Origin: Nansenia antarctica
Lineage: Eukaryota > Chordata > Actinopteri > Argentiniformes > Microstomatidae
Assembly (NCBI GenBank): GCA_963989245.1
Contig: OZ022346.1
Coordinates: 8,299,231 to 8,363,230 of the forward strand
Direction: 5' to 3'
DNA: 64,000 bases
Shown here: piece after piece, positions 40,288-51,737 of the stretch
Layout: each line of letters starts with the position of its first letter
Position numbering within the stretch: the stretch's first letter is position 1
Translations under genes and position numbers: made by a program
The notes under the pieces: generated by a model
What the model saw: only the letters and a program-made list of their open reading frames with translations
The model's database searches: none
What the model was told of the DNA's origin: nothing

Positions 40288-40627
40288 CGGCCGCTGCACC
40301 TAAACTTTGGAACAGCCTTCCCCTCTACGTACGAGCCGCTCAGACCCTGGAGGTTTTTAAATCCCTCCTAAAAACACACCTGTTTTCCCTGGCCTCCCCC
40401 CCCCCACTTAGCCATCGGTCCCTGGCTTTTATTGTTTTATTGTTTTATTGTTTTTAGTCCTTTTATCTTCTCTTTTTTAACTGTATCATATCTTGTATTG
40501 TATTGTATTGTGTTGCATCTTATTTAATGTCCTGCATTTGATCTGTTCTACACCTGTGAAGCACTTTGGTTCAGCTGCTGCTGTATGTAAACGTGCTATA
40601 CAAATAAAGCTGACTTGACTTGACTTG
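40288..40627 (+). mobile_element. LINE 3' end (L2-like) with TTGAC tandem tail
   Basis: It encodes the RT C-terminus AFAAAAPKLWNSLPLYVRAA...LEVFKSLLKTHLFSLA, then a 3' UTR with GAAGCACTTTGGTTCAGCTG, CTATACAAATAAAGCTGACT and (TTGAC)n. This is the typical L2-type end; the upstream body is missing. Confidence 0.85.
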
Positions 40628-40869
40628 ACCTGAGCCATCCAGGGAACAAGTGAGTGTTCTAGATCTGTGTGGCAAGTTTGTGATTGTTAACCTACAATGA
40701 GTTTGGTTGTAGGAGAGAGAGTGGCTTCATGTGGCTACAAACTCCAGATGTCATTTTCTACTTCAGGAAAGATGTTCACGCTGTCATCTCACAGCCTGAG
40801 CCAGCAACCTCACGCTTCTCCAAGCTGACTTGCCAAGGCTGGGTAAAGTTCAGAAATGCCTGGTGTTAA

Positions 40870-41805
40870 AGAAATGCCTGGTGTTTACCATGAGTCTGGT
40901 CACAATGAGTAAGGAAAATGAAATGGCAATAAAACGGGGAAGAAAAGGGACGAAAAGAAAATGGAACTGAAATAACAAGTGACAAATGAGAATTAAATGA
41001 CAAGTTTGTCTCTAGTTCAGTTCAAGTTACAGGCATAGAATGAGGGAGAGAGTGAACAAGTTAACTGAGTGTTAACAGTTTAAATGACACAGCTTGATTT
41101 CATATAAAGTATTTCATGAAAGTCTACAAGTTGCACAATGAAAACACATCCCAACAGTATCAAAGACAATGAAATGACAGTAACAATGAAATGGAAATAG
41201 CCTAGTTTGTTAAATGCTGATGTTCCTAAACATCGTTTTAATGTAACAAATGATCCTCTGCTCCAACCAGCCTGTGTTGTAGATCATATAAGGGAACTGA
41301 TACAACTGTGTTGTAGGTGTTTAGCGTTGATTTCATCCATGCAACTAGGTTGGTGTTTATTGTTTATTGACTCTATGGAACTGTGTTGGTGTTTCGTTTT
41401 TATTCCATACATACAACTGTTTACTTTTTATTGACTGAATGTGACTACCAGGGTATACAAAGGTGATGCTACTGAACCCTCCTTCTCTCTCTCATACATT
41501 GACAAAACCTATGATGATATGACAAGGACATGAAAATGGACATTTGTGAAATGTTGAAGACGTTCCTGAAGGATGTAATGTGCATTTGCACTTTAACTTT
41601 TTAAATGTTTCATGTTTTTAACGTGCATTTCACGTTTGACAATTTTTGACTTTTGTGATATTTGAATGAATTGAAGAATATTTTTGACTTGACCACTTGA
41701 AAAGATTGTAATAAAAACTTTGTTCAGTTTTCTTTTGTCTGAACTGTATTGTGTCCATTTTAAATAGACTTTTAACTACCTGTGGTTCTCATCCATCCTT
41801 CCTGT
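40870..41805. other. Non-coding AT-rich region
   Basis: No exon or element recognised. Many short CAATGAAATG-like motifs in 40900-41200 give it a loosely repetitive look. Confidence 0.5.
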
Positions 41806-42144
41806 CAATCTCTACTGTCTCTATCCCAATAAAGCAGGAACGCCCCGCCAGGGAAATCATAAGTCATACCTGGTTTGTACTTTGTTCACCTTCTACGGGA
41901 ATACCTGATAAACACTTTATGACTAGTTAGCAACTGTTGGGAAACAATGGTTGTTTCCCTGTAGCCTTGTGAGCATATATGAATATACATATACATATAA
42001 AAAGATATATAATATAATATATATAATACAAATATACATACAGTATAAATGAATATGATATAAATATACTATAAATAAATATATATATAATATATAAATA
42101 TACGGTTGTCATAGCCACACACACACAGGCACACACACACACAG

Positions 42145-42193
<49 letters not shown>

Positions 42194-42900
42194 GTCTCAC
42201 ACACACATACGGTAACACACACAGTCTGCCTTGTGTACCGGAGCGTGGATTGTGGATTCATAGGCTGTATGAACTCACTAGACTGTCAGTGACTCTGGAT
42301 GAAAAGCGTTTGTTAAATGGCAAATATTATACAATATATTCTCATAGGATGGTGTACATAGAGAGAGTTGATTAACGGAATATAATTCATTCTATTTTTG
42401 TGGTTGTTCAACAAAGTTGTTTTGTCACATGTTCAAGGGGGCAGAGGTCAGGGGCCAAGGGTTACCATGGCAGCAGTACACCTGCGTGATGTAAAGGAAG
42501 TCAGGGAAACGATCAGACGTGTTCTTTTGTACTGTTCGCCTTCTACAGTAACACCCAATAAACACGTACACCATCATGACCAGTTAACATCTGTGGGGGA
42601 ATAATAGTTGCTTCCTTGTAGCCTTGAGAGATTACGGAGTTCTACCGTCATGGACAAAGATATTGCCCCCCCTGCACTTCTGTCAGACTTTTGACTCTAA
42701 ACTCTACACCGTCTCACTGACCACACAGTTACAGTTGTGCTGTGTGTAGATCAGCTGTACATAACCCATCCCTGTGTATCATAGCCCACAGCCTGGATTT
42801 TTGTATACTATCACTATATACGACATATTTATCATATATGTATCATAGCCCACAGCCTGGATTTTTGTATACTTCACTATATACGACATATTTATCATAC
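41806..42900 (+). pseudogene. Decayed copies of the lectin gene 5' flank
   Basis: At 41938 CTGTTGGGAAACAATGGTTG then TTTCCCTGTAGCCTTGTGAG, and at 42588 TGTGGGGGAATAATAGTTGC then TTCCTTGTAGCCTTGAG, both match the sequence just before the TATA box of the lectin genes (CTGTTGGGAAACAACAGTTG, CTTCCTTGTAGCCTCC at 3912). Each is preceded by CACCTTCTACGG/CGCCTTCTACAG and a TAAACAC string, so they share a common origin. No coding exon is left. A SINE tail (41808-41845), an AT-rich stretch with (CA)n at 42113-42190 and a tandem duplication near 42780-42900 fill the rest. Confidence 0.6.
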
Positions 42901-42907
42901 TGTATAT

Positions 42908-42950
42908 CAGTGGAGGCTGGTGACTTCCAGAATTGAGGAGGCCAAATTTT
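42908..42950. mobile_element. Left-end fragment of the CAGTGGAGGCT element joined to the minisatellite
   Basis: CAGTGGAGGCTGGTGACTTC and on to GAGGCCAAAT, as at 2552, then an abrupt change to the 26-bp minisatellite (CCGTTTAGAATGATAAGG). This marks a rearrangement junction at the left edge of the array. Confidence 0.8.
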
Positions 42951-45900
42951 TTTCCGTTTAGAATGATAAGGTTCTATCTCCGTTTAGAATGAGAAGGTTC
43001 TATCTCCGTTTAGAATGATAAGGTTCTATCTCCGTTTAGAATGAGAAGGTTCTATCTCCGTTTAGAATTATAAGGTTCTATCTCCGTTTAGGGCAGTTCA
43101 GAGATATTGAGCGTCAAAGTTGTTACATTCCATTATGTTTTGTGAGATGGAACCTTTGTATTTTATGAATTACTAACTCAAAAATGTCAACATCTTAAAA
43201 ATAACACCACACAGGCATTAATAAACACCTATGGATCAGATTATGTAAAAAAAAAAACTCAATTTTGACAAAAATGGAGATAGAACCTTATAATTCTAAC
43301 GTCACGAACTGTTGTAGGACACAGAGCCAGGTTGCTGCCAAAGACTGTCTCCAGAGCATGCATCACGTTTAGTAGTCGTAAAGCGCTTAAGCCCGCTAGC
43401 CTAAGTGACAGCATTAATAAACCATGGCATGAACAGATCAACTGAGAGCATTGCTTTCTAAACTGACACGGGCAAGTAGCATTAGCGAAGGTACACAGAG
43501 ACACAATATACTGGTGAGTCGTGACCCATACAAAGATTATCTTCTGATGTTGTTACATTCATTTACAACACCTGAATGGTCTCCTGGATTGAACACATTT
43601 TATTTTGTAATTTTTAATTTTTGCCATTTAGCAGACGCTTTTAATCCAAAACGATTTACAATTACGAATTACAGGGACATTCCCCCTGGAGTAATTGAGG
43701 GCTAAGTGCCTTACTCAAGGGCAAAATAGGGTGGTCTCAGGCGGGATTTGAACTCACGACCTTCCGATCAAGAGTCCAATTCACTATCCATTAGACCACA
43801 CCTACAATGTATCTCATCAACCAGCACTACTACTGGCCTACAGCAGACTGTCTGTCTGTCTTGTCTGTCTAACATTACAGTTAACACAGTATCACAAGTG
43901 CATTTCGTGAGCTTAGAATGATAAGGTTCTATCTCCGTTTAGAATGATAAGGTTCTATCTCCGTTTAGAATGATAAGGTTCTATCTCTGTTTAGAATGAT
44001 AAGGTTCTATCTCCGTTTAGAATGATAAGGTTCTATCTCCGTTTAGAATGAGAAGGTTCTATCTCCGTTTAGAATGACACGGTTCTATCTCCGTTTAGAA
44101 TGAGAAGGTTCTATCTCCGTTTAGAATGATAAGGTTCTATCTCCGTTTAGAATGATAAGGTTCTGTCTCCGTTTAGAATGATAAGGTTCTATCTCCGTTT
44201 AGAATGATAAGGTTCTATCTCCGTTTAGAATGATAAGGTTCTATCTCCGTTTAGAATGAGAAGGTTCTATCTCCGTTTAGAATGATAAGGTTCTATCTCC
44301 GTTTAGAATGAGAAGGTTCTATCTCCGTTTAGAATTATAAGGTTCTATCTCCGTTTAGGGCAGTTCAGAGATATTGAGCGTCAAAGTTGTTACATTCCAT
44401 TATGTTTTGTGAGATGGAACCTTTGTATTTTATGAATTACTAACTCAAAAATGTCAACATCTTAAAAATAACACCACACAGGCATTAATAAACACCTATG
44501 GATCAGATTATGTAAAAAAAAAAACTCAATTTTGACAAAAATGGAGATAGAACCTTATAATTCTAACGTCACGAACTGTTGTAGGACACAGAGCCAGGTT
44601 GCTGCCAAAGACTGTCTCCAGAGCATGCATCACGTTTAGTAGTCGTAAAGCGCTTAAGCCCGCTAGCCTAAGTGACAGCATTAATAAACCATGGCATGAA
44701 CAGATCAACTGAGAGCATTGCTTTCTAAACTGACACGGGCAAGTAGCATTAGCGAAGGTACACAGAGACACAATATACTGGTGAGTCGTGACCCATACAA
44801 AGATTATCTTCTGATGTTGTTACATTCATTTACAACACCTGAATGGTCTCCTGGATTGAACACATTTTATTTTGTAATTTTTAATTTTTGCCATTTAGCA
44901 GACGCTTTTAATCCAAAACGATTTACAATTACGAATTACAGGGACATTCCCCCTGGAGTAATTGAGGGCTAAGTGCCTTACTCAAGGGCAAAATAGGGTG
45001 GTCTCAGGCGGGATTTGAATTCACGACCTTCCGATCAAGAGTCCAAGTCACTATCCATTAGACCACACCTACAATGTATCTCATCAACCAGCACTACTAC
45101 TGGCCTACAGCAGACTGTCTGTCTGTCTTGTCTGTCTAACATTACAGTTAACACAGTATCACAAGTGCATTTCGTGAGCTTAGAATGATAAGGTTCTATC
45201 TCCGTTTAGAATGATAAGGTTCTATCTCCGTTTAGAATGATAAGGTTCTATCTCTGTTTAGAATGATAAGGTTCTATCTCCGTTTAGAATGATAAGGTTC
45301 TATCTCCGTTTAGAATGAGAAGGTTCTATCTCCGTTTAGAATGACACGGTTCTATCTCCGTTTAGAATGAGAAGGTTCTATCTCCGTTTAGAATGATAAG
45401 GTTCTATCTCCGTTTAGAATGATAAGGTTCTGTCTCCGTTTAGAATGATAAGGTTCTATCTCCGTTTAGAATGATAAGGTTCTATCTCCGTTTAGAATGA
45501 TAAGGTTCTATCTCCGTTTAGAATGAGAAGGTTCTATCTCCGTTTAGAATGATAAGGTTCTATCTCCGTTTAGAATGAGAAGGTTCTATCTCCGTTTAGA
45601 ATTATAAGGTTCTATCTCCGTTTAGGGCAGTTCAGAGATATTGAGCGTCAAAGTTGTTACATTCCATTATGTTTTGTGAGATGGAACCTTTGTATTTTAT
45701 GAATTACTAACTCAAAAATGTCAACATCTTAAAAATAACACCACACAGGCATTAATAAACACCTATGGATCAGATTATGTAAAAAAAAAAACTCAATTTT
45801 GGCAAAAATGGAGATAGAACCTTATAATTCTAACGTCACGAACTGTTGTAGGACACAGAGCCAGGTTGCTGCCAAAGACTGTCTCCAGAGCATGCATCTC

Positions 45901-47707
45901 GTTTAGTAGTCGTAAAGCGCTTAAGCCCGCTAGCCTAAGTGACAGCATTAATAAACCATGGCATGAACAGATCAACTGAGAGCATTGCTTTCTAAACTGA
46001 CACGGGCAAGTAGCATTAGCGAAGGTACACAGAGACACAATATACTGGTGAGTCGTGACCCATACAAAGATTATCTTCTGATGTTGTTACATTCATTTAC
46101 AACACCTGAATGGTCTCCTGGATTGAACACATTTTATTTTGTAATTTTTAATTTTTGCCATTTAGCAGACGCTTTTAATCCAAAACGATTTACAATTACG
46201 AATTACAGGGACATTCCCCCTGGAGTAATTGAGGGCTAAGTGCCTTACTCAAGGGCAAAATAGGATGGTCTCAGGCGGGATTTGAACTCACGACCTTCCG
46301 ATCAAGAGTCCAAGTCACTATCCATTAGACCACACCTACAATGTATCTCATCAACCAGCACTACTACTGGCCTACAGCAGACTGTCTGTCTGTCTTGTCT
46401 GTCTAACATTACAGTTAACACAGTATCACAAGTGCATTTCGTGAGCTTAGAATGATAAGGTTCTATCTCCGTTTAGAATGATAAGGTTCTATCTCCGTTT
46501 AGAATGATAAGGTTCTATCTCTGTTTAGAATGATAAGGTTCTATCTCCGTTTAGAATGATAAGGTTCTATCTCCGTTTAGAATGAGAAGGTTCTATCTCC
46601 GTTTAGAATGACACGGTTCTATCTCCGTTTAGAATGAGAAGGTTCTATCTCCGTTTAGAATGATAAGGTTCTATCTCCGTTTAGAATGATAAGGTTCTGT
46701 CTCCGTTTAGAATGATAAGGTTCTATCTCCGTTTAGAATGATAAGGTTCTATCTCCGTTTAGAATGATAAGGTTCTATCTCCGTTTAGAATGAGAAGGTT
46801 CTATCTCCGTTTAGAATGATAAGGTTCTATCTCCGTTTAGAATGAGAAGGTTCTATCTCCGTTTAGAATTATAAGGTTCTATCTCCGTTTAGGGCAGTTC
46901 AGAGATATTGAGCGTCAAAGTTGTTACATTCCATTATGTTTTGTGAGATGGAACCTTTGTATTTTATGAATTACTAACTCAAAAATGTCAACATCTTAAA
47001 AATAACACCACACAGGCATTAATAAACACCTATGGATCAGATTATGTAAAAAAAAAAACTCAATTTTGACAAAAATGGAGATAGAACCTTATAATTCTAA
47101 CGTCACGAACTGTTGTAGGACACAGAGCCAGGTTGCTGCCAAAGACTGTCTCCAGAGCATGCATCACGTTTAGTAGTCGTAAAGCGCTTAAGCCCGCTAG
47201 CCTAAGTGACAGCATTAATAAACCATGGCATGAACAGATCAACTGAGAGCATTGCTTTCTAAACTGACACGGGCAAGTAGCATTAGCGAAGGTACACAGA
47301 GACACAATATACTGGTGAGTCGTGACCCATACAAAGATTATCTTCTGATGTTGTTACATTCATTTACAACACCTGAATGGTCTCCTGGATTGAACACATT
47401 TTATTTTGTAATTTTTAATTTTTGCCATTTAGCAGACGCTTTTAATCCAAAACGATTTTCAATTACGAATTACAGGGACATTCCCCCTGGAGTAATTGAG
47501 GGCTAAGTGCCTTACTCAAGGGCAAAATAGGATGGTCTCAGGCGGGATTTGAACTCACGACCTTCCGATCAAGAGTCCAAGTCACTATCCATTAGACCAC
47601 ACCTACAATGTATCTCATCAACCAGCACTACTACTGGCCTACAGCAGACTGTCTGTCTGTCTTGTCTGTCTAACATTACAGTTAACACAGTATCACAAGT
47701 GCATTTC
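42951..47707 (+). repeat. Higher-order tandem repeat, 1267-bp unit
   Basis: Three full units (43907-45173, 45174-46440, 46441-47707) and a partial one before them. Each unit holds about 17 copies of the 26-bp minisatellite, the MITE body, ~300 bp of other sequence and a minus-strand tRNA SINE. The variant order of 26-bp repeats (such as the CTCTG and GTCTC variants) is kept from unit to unit, with only a few base changes, so whole units multiplied recently. Small ORFs repeated in each unit are by-products. Confidence 0.95.
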
Positions 47708-49168
47708 GTGAGCTTAGAATGATAAGGTTCTATCTCCGTTTAGAATGATAAGGTTCTATCTCCGTTTAGAATGATAAGGTTCTATCTCTGTTTAGAATGA
47801 TAAGGTTCTATCTCCGTTTAGAATGAGAAGGTTCTATCTCCGTTTAGAATGATAAGGTTCTATCTCTGTTTAGAATGATAAGGTTCTATCTCCGTTTAGA
47901 ATGATAAGGTTCTATCTCCGTTTAGAATGAGAAGGTTCTATCTCTGTTTAGAATGATAAGGTTCTATCTCCGTTTAGAATGATAAGGTTCTATCTCCGTT
48001 TAGAATGAGAAGGTTCTATCTCCGTTTAGAATGATAAGGTTCTATCTCTGTTTAGAATGATAAGGTTCTATCTCCGTTTAGAATGATAAGGTTCTATCTC
48101 CGTTTAGAATGAGAAGGTTCTATCTCCGTTTAGGGTAGTTCAGAGATATTGAGCGTCAAAGTTTTTACATTCCATTATGTTTTGTGAGTTGGAACCTTTG
48201 TATTTTATGAATTACTAACTCAAAAATGTCAACATTTTTAAAATAACACCACACAGGCATTAATATGGATTCTTAATAGGACTGGTTGTTAAAATCCCTA
48301 AATATTCAGCACAACAATTGAGTGGAGTTGGAGATGTCCTCTTGGGTGGAGTGGAATTTGGCAATGATCACGTGGTGCCACCAGTACGACACATCTTCAG
48401 TTGTGGTCCCCGACCTCATTGGGTGTTTCGGCCAGTTATCACAAGACACCCTCTGCCGAGGTTGGCCCACCACAGGCTGATCAGGCCTGGGTGTGTGTCG
48501 CACGGTGGCACCACGTGGTCATTTGAATGAATGAATGAATGAATGAATGAATGAATGGACTTTATTGTCATTGCTACAGTACAGGTACCAAACAACGAAA
48601 TTTAGGAGGGAATAAACACCCAATGGATCAGATTATGTAAAAAAACTCAATTTTGACAAAAATGGAGATAGAACCTTATAATTCTAACGTACTGTTGTAG
48701 GACACAGAGCGAGGTCGCTGGCCAAAAACTGTCTCCAGAGCATGCATCACGTTTAGTAGTCGTAAAGCGCTTAAGCCCGCTAGCTTAAGTGACAGCATTA
48801 ATAAACCATGGGATGAACAGATCAACTGAGAGCATTGCTTTCTAAACTGACACGGGCAAGTAGCATTAGCGAAAGTACACAGAGACACAATATACATTCA
48901 TTTACATACAACACCTGAATGGTCTCCTGGATTGAACAATTTTAATTTTTTAATTTTTAATTTTTGCCATTTAGCAGACGCTTTTAATCCAAAACGATTT
49001 ACAATTACGAATTACAGGGACATTCCCCCTGGAGTAATTGAGGGCTAAGTGCCTTACTCAAGGGCAAAATAGGGTGGTCTCAGGCGGGATTTGAACTCAC
49101 GACCTTCCGATCAAGAGTCCAATTCACTAACCATTAGACCACCACTGCATTACATACTGCATGTACAC

Positions 49169-49953
49169 CAGTGGAGGCTGGTGACTTCCAGAATTGAGGA
49201 GGCCAAATTGTTTTCCGCTTGCTCGCTTCACTCGCGATGGAATGTTCCCTGTTCTTATAGAAGAATATTAAATTGACTTGTAATAAAACGAAATCGACTA
49301 CATTAAAAATAAAACTGTTCAATAAATCCTAAATCTTGTCTACCTATTCGATTTATAAATCGCGCCAGAATCTCGCCGACTTCCGAGGTCATTTTAAGCA
49401 AATTTGGCCAAATGAGCTATTATTTTCAGGGATAATAGCCATGGGTGTTCTAGACGTGTCCTGCAAAGGACAAGTTGATAGGACACTCGTAGCCACTATG
49501 GCGAGTGTTTCTTTGACTGAAGTGACTGGCGAATTCTCAAAATGGCTTCATGTGATTGGACGAACAAAATGTCAATCTTTCAGCCCTGGACTCAATGCAT
49601 GGTGAGGCCAGGCCTCCTCTGCCCACCCATTTTCAGTGATTTGGCCAATCACATATTGCCATGAAAAAAATTGCATTACATTGACTTCTATGAGGAACCA
49701 CTTTCCTGGGGAGGCCTGGCCTCCCTCAATACAAACGGATAGGGATTCTGGCCTGTAGGTGCTTTACAATTGCAATATTGGGTTTTAGCCATGGAAAACA
49801 AAACGGAAATAATATTAATATATATATATATATGTTTTTTGTTAAATAAATAAATAAAATAAATATAATTATTGCTTTTTTAAATCTCTCTCTCTTCTCT
49901 CACATTATTGGGGAGGCCAGGCCTCCTCCACCTCTATGGAGGAGCCTCCACTG
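49169..49953. mobile_element. CAGTGGAGGCT TIR element, copy in block B
   Basis: Same element as 2552-3346 with the same ends; its internal (AT)n run is shorter. Confidence 0.7.
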
Positions 49954-50556
49954 CTGTATATGTATCATAGCCTGTACAATTGCGCATTGTATATAATCTC
50001 ACTTTATATATACCACTGCACATATACATCCAGTCACCATTGTGTGGCATTGTATGTCATTGCACATCACGCTACCATTTTGCACTTTACTGTATAGATT
50101 GCTGTAAATACTGCTACTATCACTGCAATATAATTGTTGCACTTCTGGTTAGATGCACAATAATTTTGTTGCATTGTCTTGTACTATGTAATGACAATAA
50201 AGGGAATCTAATCTGGTATTCACATGTCTTTTTCTTTTGTTTACATTGGAGCAACACAAAAAAGAAGAGGGAAAAAAATCCAAATCTGATTTCATTCAAC
50301 ACATAACTCTAAACATGGACAGATAAGAACAACTGAAAGTATGTCTAACCCCCCTACCCCTGACACTAACCCCCCCCCCATCCTAACCCTAACCACCCCT
50401 CTTAACCCTAACCCATTTCATGGCTTCCACAGAATGTTATCAATAACTCATAATTCCTAATTCATCCACTACTGAAGAATCTAATCTAATCTCAGTTACC
50501 ATCATGACCAGTTAACCTCTGTTGGGAAACAACAGTTGCTTCCTTGTAGCCTCCTG

Positions 50557-50564
50557 TATAAAAG
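50557..50564 (+). promoter_or_regulatory. TATA box of lectin gene B
   Basis: TATAAAAG in the same context as gene A; the noncoding first exon ends at the GTAAGT donor near 50630. Confidence 0.85.
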
Positions 50565-50698
50565 AGCAGCTCTTTCTCCAGCTGGACACAACCTACACAC
50601 ACACTTCAGTTCCTGTGATTAAGACTCAGGTAAGTCCTCTACTCACCTACTCTCTCTATGGTAGACATACTGTATCAGTTAACTATGGTAGACATACT

Positions 50699-51275
50699 CA
50701 GGGCTCTCAAGTCTCACGCATTGGGCGTGAGACACACGCATTTCAACCCGCTCACACGCCACACCTTGTATTTCTCACGCAGAGAAATTACCTGGGGCGC
50801 CCACCAAGTTGCGCCGCTATTTTTAAAAATAGAACAGGTAGAGAATCAACTGAGTTCCCTCTGGTTCCCCTAGAGTTCAGAAGGCCACGCACCAGCTAAT
50901 CAAATAAAAATATATAGCTACCGAACAGCCAATCAGAAAATAATAGCATTGCTGTATCCGGGTAACATTTTGATATTCCCGCTACAACAAACAACGTTCT
51001 GATTCCAACGACACGGGCTGACTGGAGCTATTGATTCAGATGCTTGCTACACAGAAGAGGACAGATCATTTGAATTGATCATTCACATCTCGAAGTGGCT
51101 ACAGACTGGTCGACGTGGGAGAAGACCATATCCTATGACGCTGAGACTGTGTGTGTGTGTGTGTGTGTGATTTTTTTTTTTTTTTTTACAAATTGATGTC
51201 ATTCAGATCAGACCCCGTCCCCCCCCACCGCCGCCAAAATCTCACTCTGAACTCTGTTCAAAACTTGAGAGCCCT
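50699..51275. mobile_element. CAGGGCTCTCAAGT TIR element, copy in block B
   Basis: Same as 4092-4683, slightly shorter because its (TG)n and poly-T tracts differ. Confidence 0.8.
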
Positions 51276-51540
51276 GCATACTGTATCAGTTAACTATGTT
51301 AGACATACTGTATCAGTTAACTATGTTAGACATACTGTATCAGTTAACTATGGTAGACATACTGTACCAGTTAACTATGTTAGACATACTGTACCAGTTA
51401 ACTATGTTAGACATACTGTATCAGTTAACTATGTTAGACATACTGTATCAGTTAACTATGGTAGACATACTGTATCAGTTAACTATGTTAGACATACTGT
51501 ATCAGTTAACTATGGTAGATATACTGTACCAGTTAACTGT
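51276..51540. repeat. 27-bp minisatellite, intron 1 of lectin B (long allele)
   Basis: About ten units of the CATACTGTATCAGTTAACTA-type repeat against under four in gene A at the same place. Confidence 0.93.
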
Positions 51541-51737
51541 ATGTTATGGTATCATTCTGACAGCTACTGTCATCGTGTTGCTGGATGGTGTAATGTGATG
51601 TATGAATATGTAAATGAGGTGTAATGTGATGTATGAATATGTAAATGAGGTGTAATGTGAAGTATAAATATGTAAATTAGGTGTTTCTGCCTCCTTTTCC
51701 TCTTCTGTCTCATAGCTCCTAGGAGACAATCATCACC

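Larger units (their letters stand above)
39265..40869 (+). pseudogene. Relic of an unnamed fish protein family with a SHGKGAPDGIGG motif
   Basis: A first piece (about 39265-39360) reads FPQITILHILSDGLVTQYRK; after a frame break, 39367-39745 reads WNYSEKSHGKGAPDGIGGEI, then YWVSRESF...KSTFKVHQVLSSQP and HREVSCFCKRL before a GT donor. A second piece at about 40710-40866 (TPDVIFYFRKDVHAVISQPE, then SRFSKLTCQGW) looks like the family's C-terminus. I recall similar uncharacterised multicopy fish proteins, possibly transposon-derived, but cannot name the family. A minisatellite and a LINE tail lie between the pieces. The frame break makes it a pseudogene. Confidence 0.5.

Noticed and set aside
39770..40457. 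A functional Gln/Arg-rich repeat protein gene
   Set aside because: The sequence is a minisatellite grown from LINE RT code and ends in a LINE C-terminus and tail.
43259..47506. Conserved 81- and 84-residue proteins in each 1267-bp unit
   Set aside because: Conservation is due to recent unit amplification; the frames cover MITE and SINE sequence.
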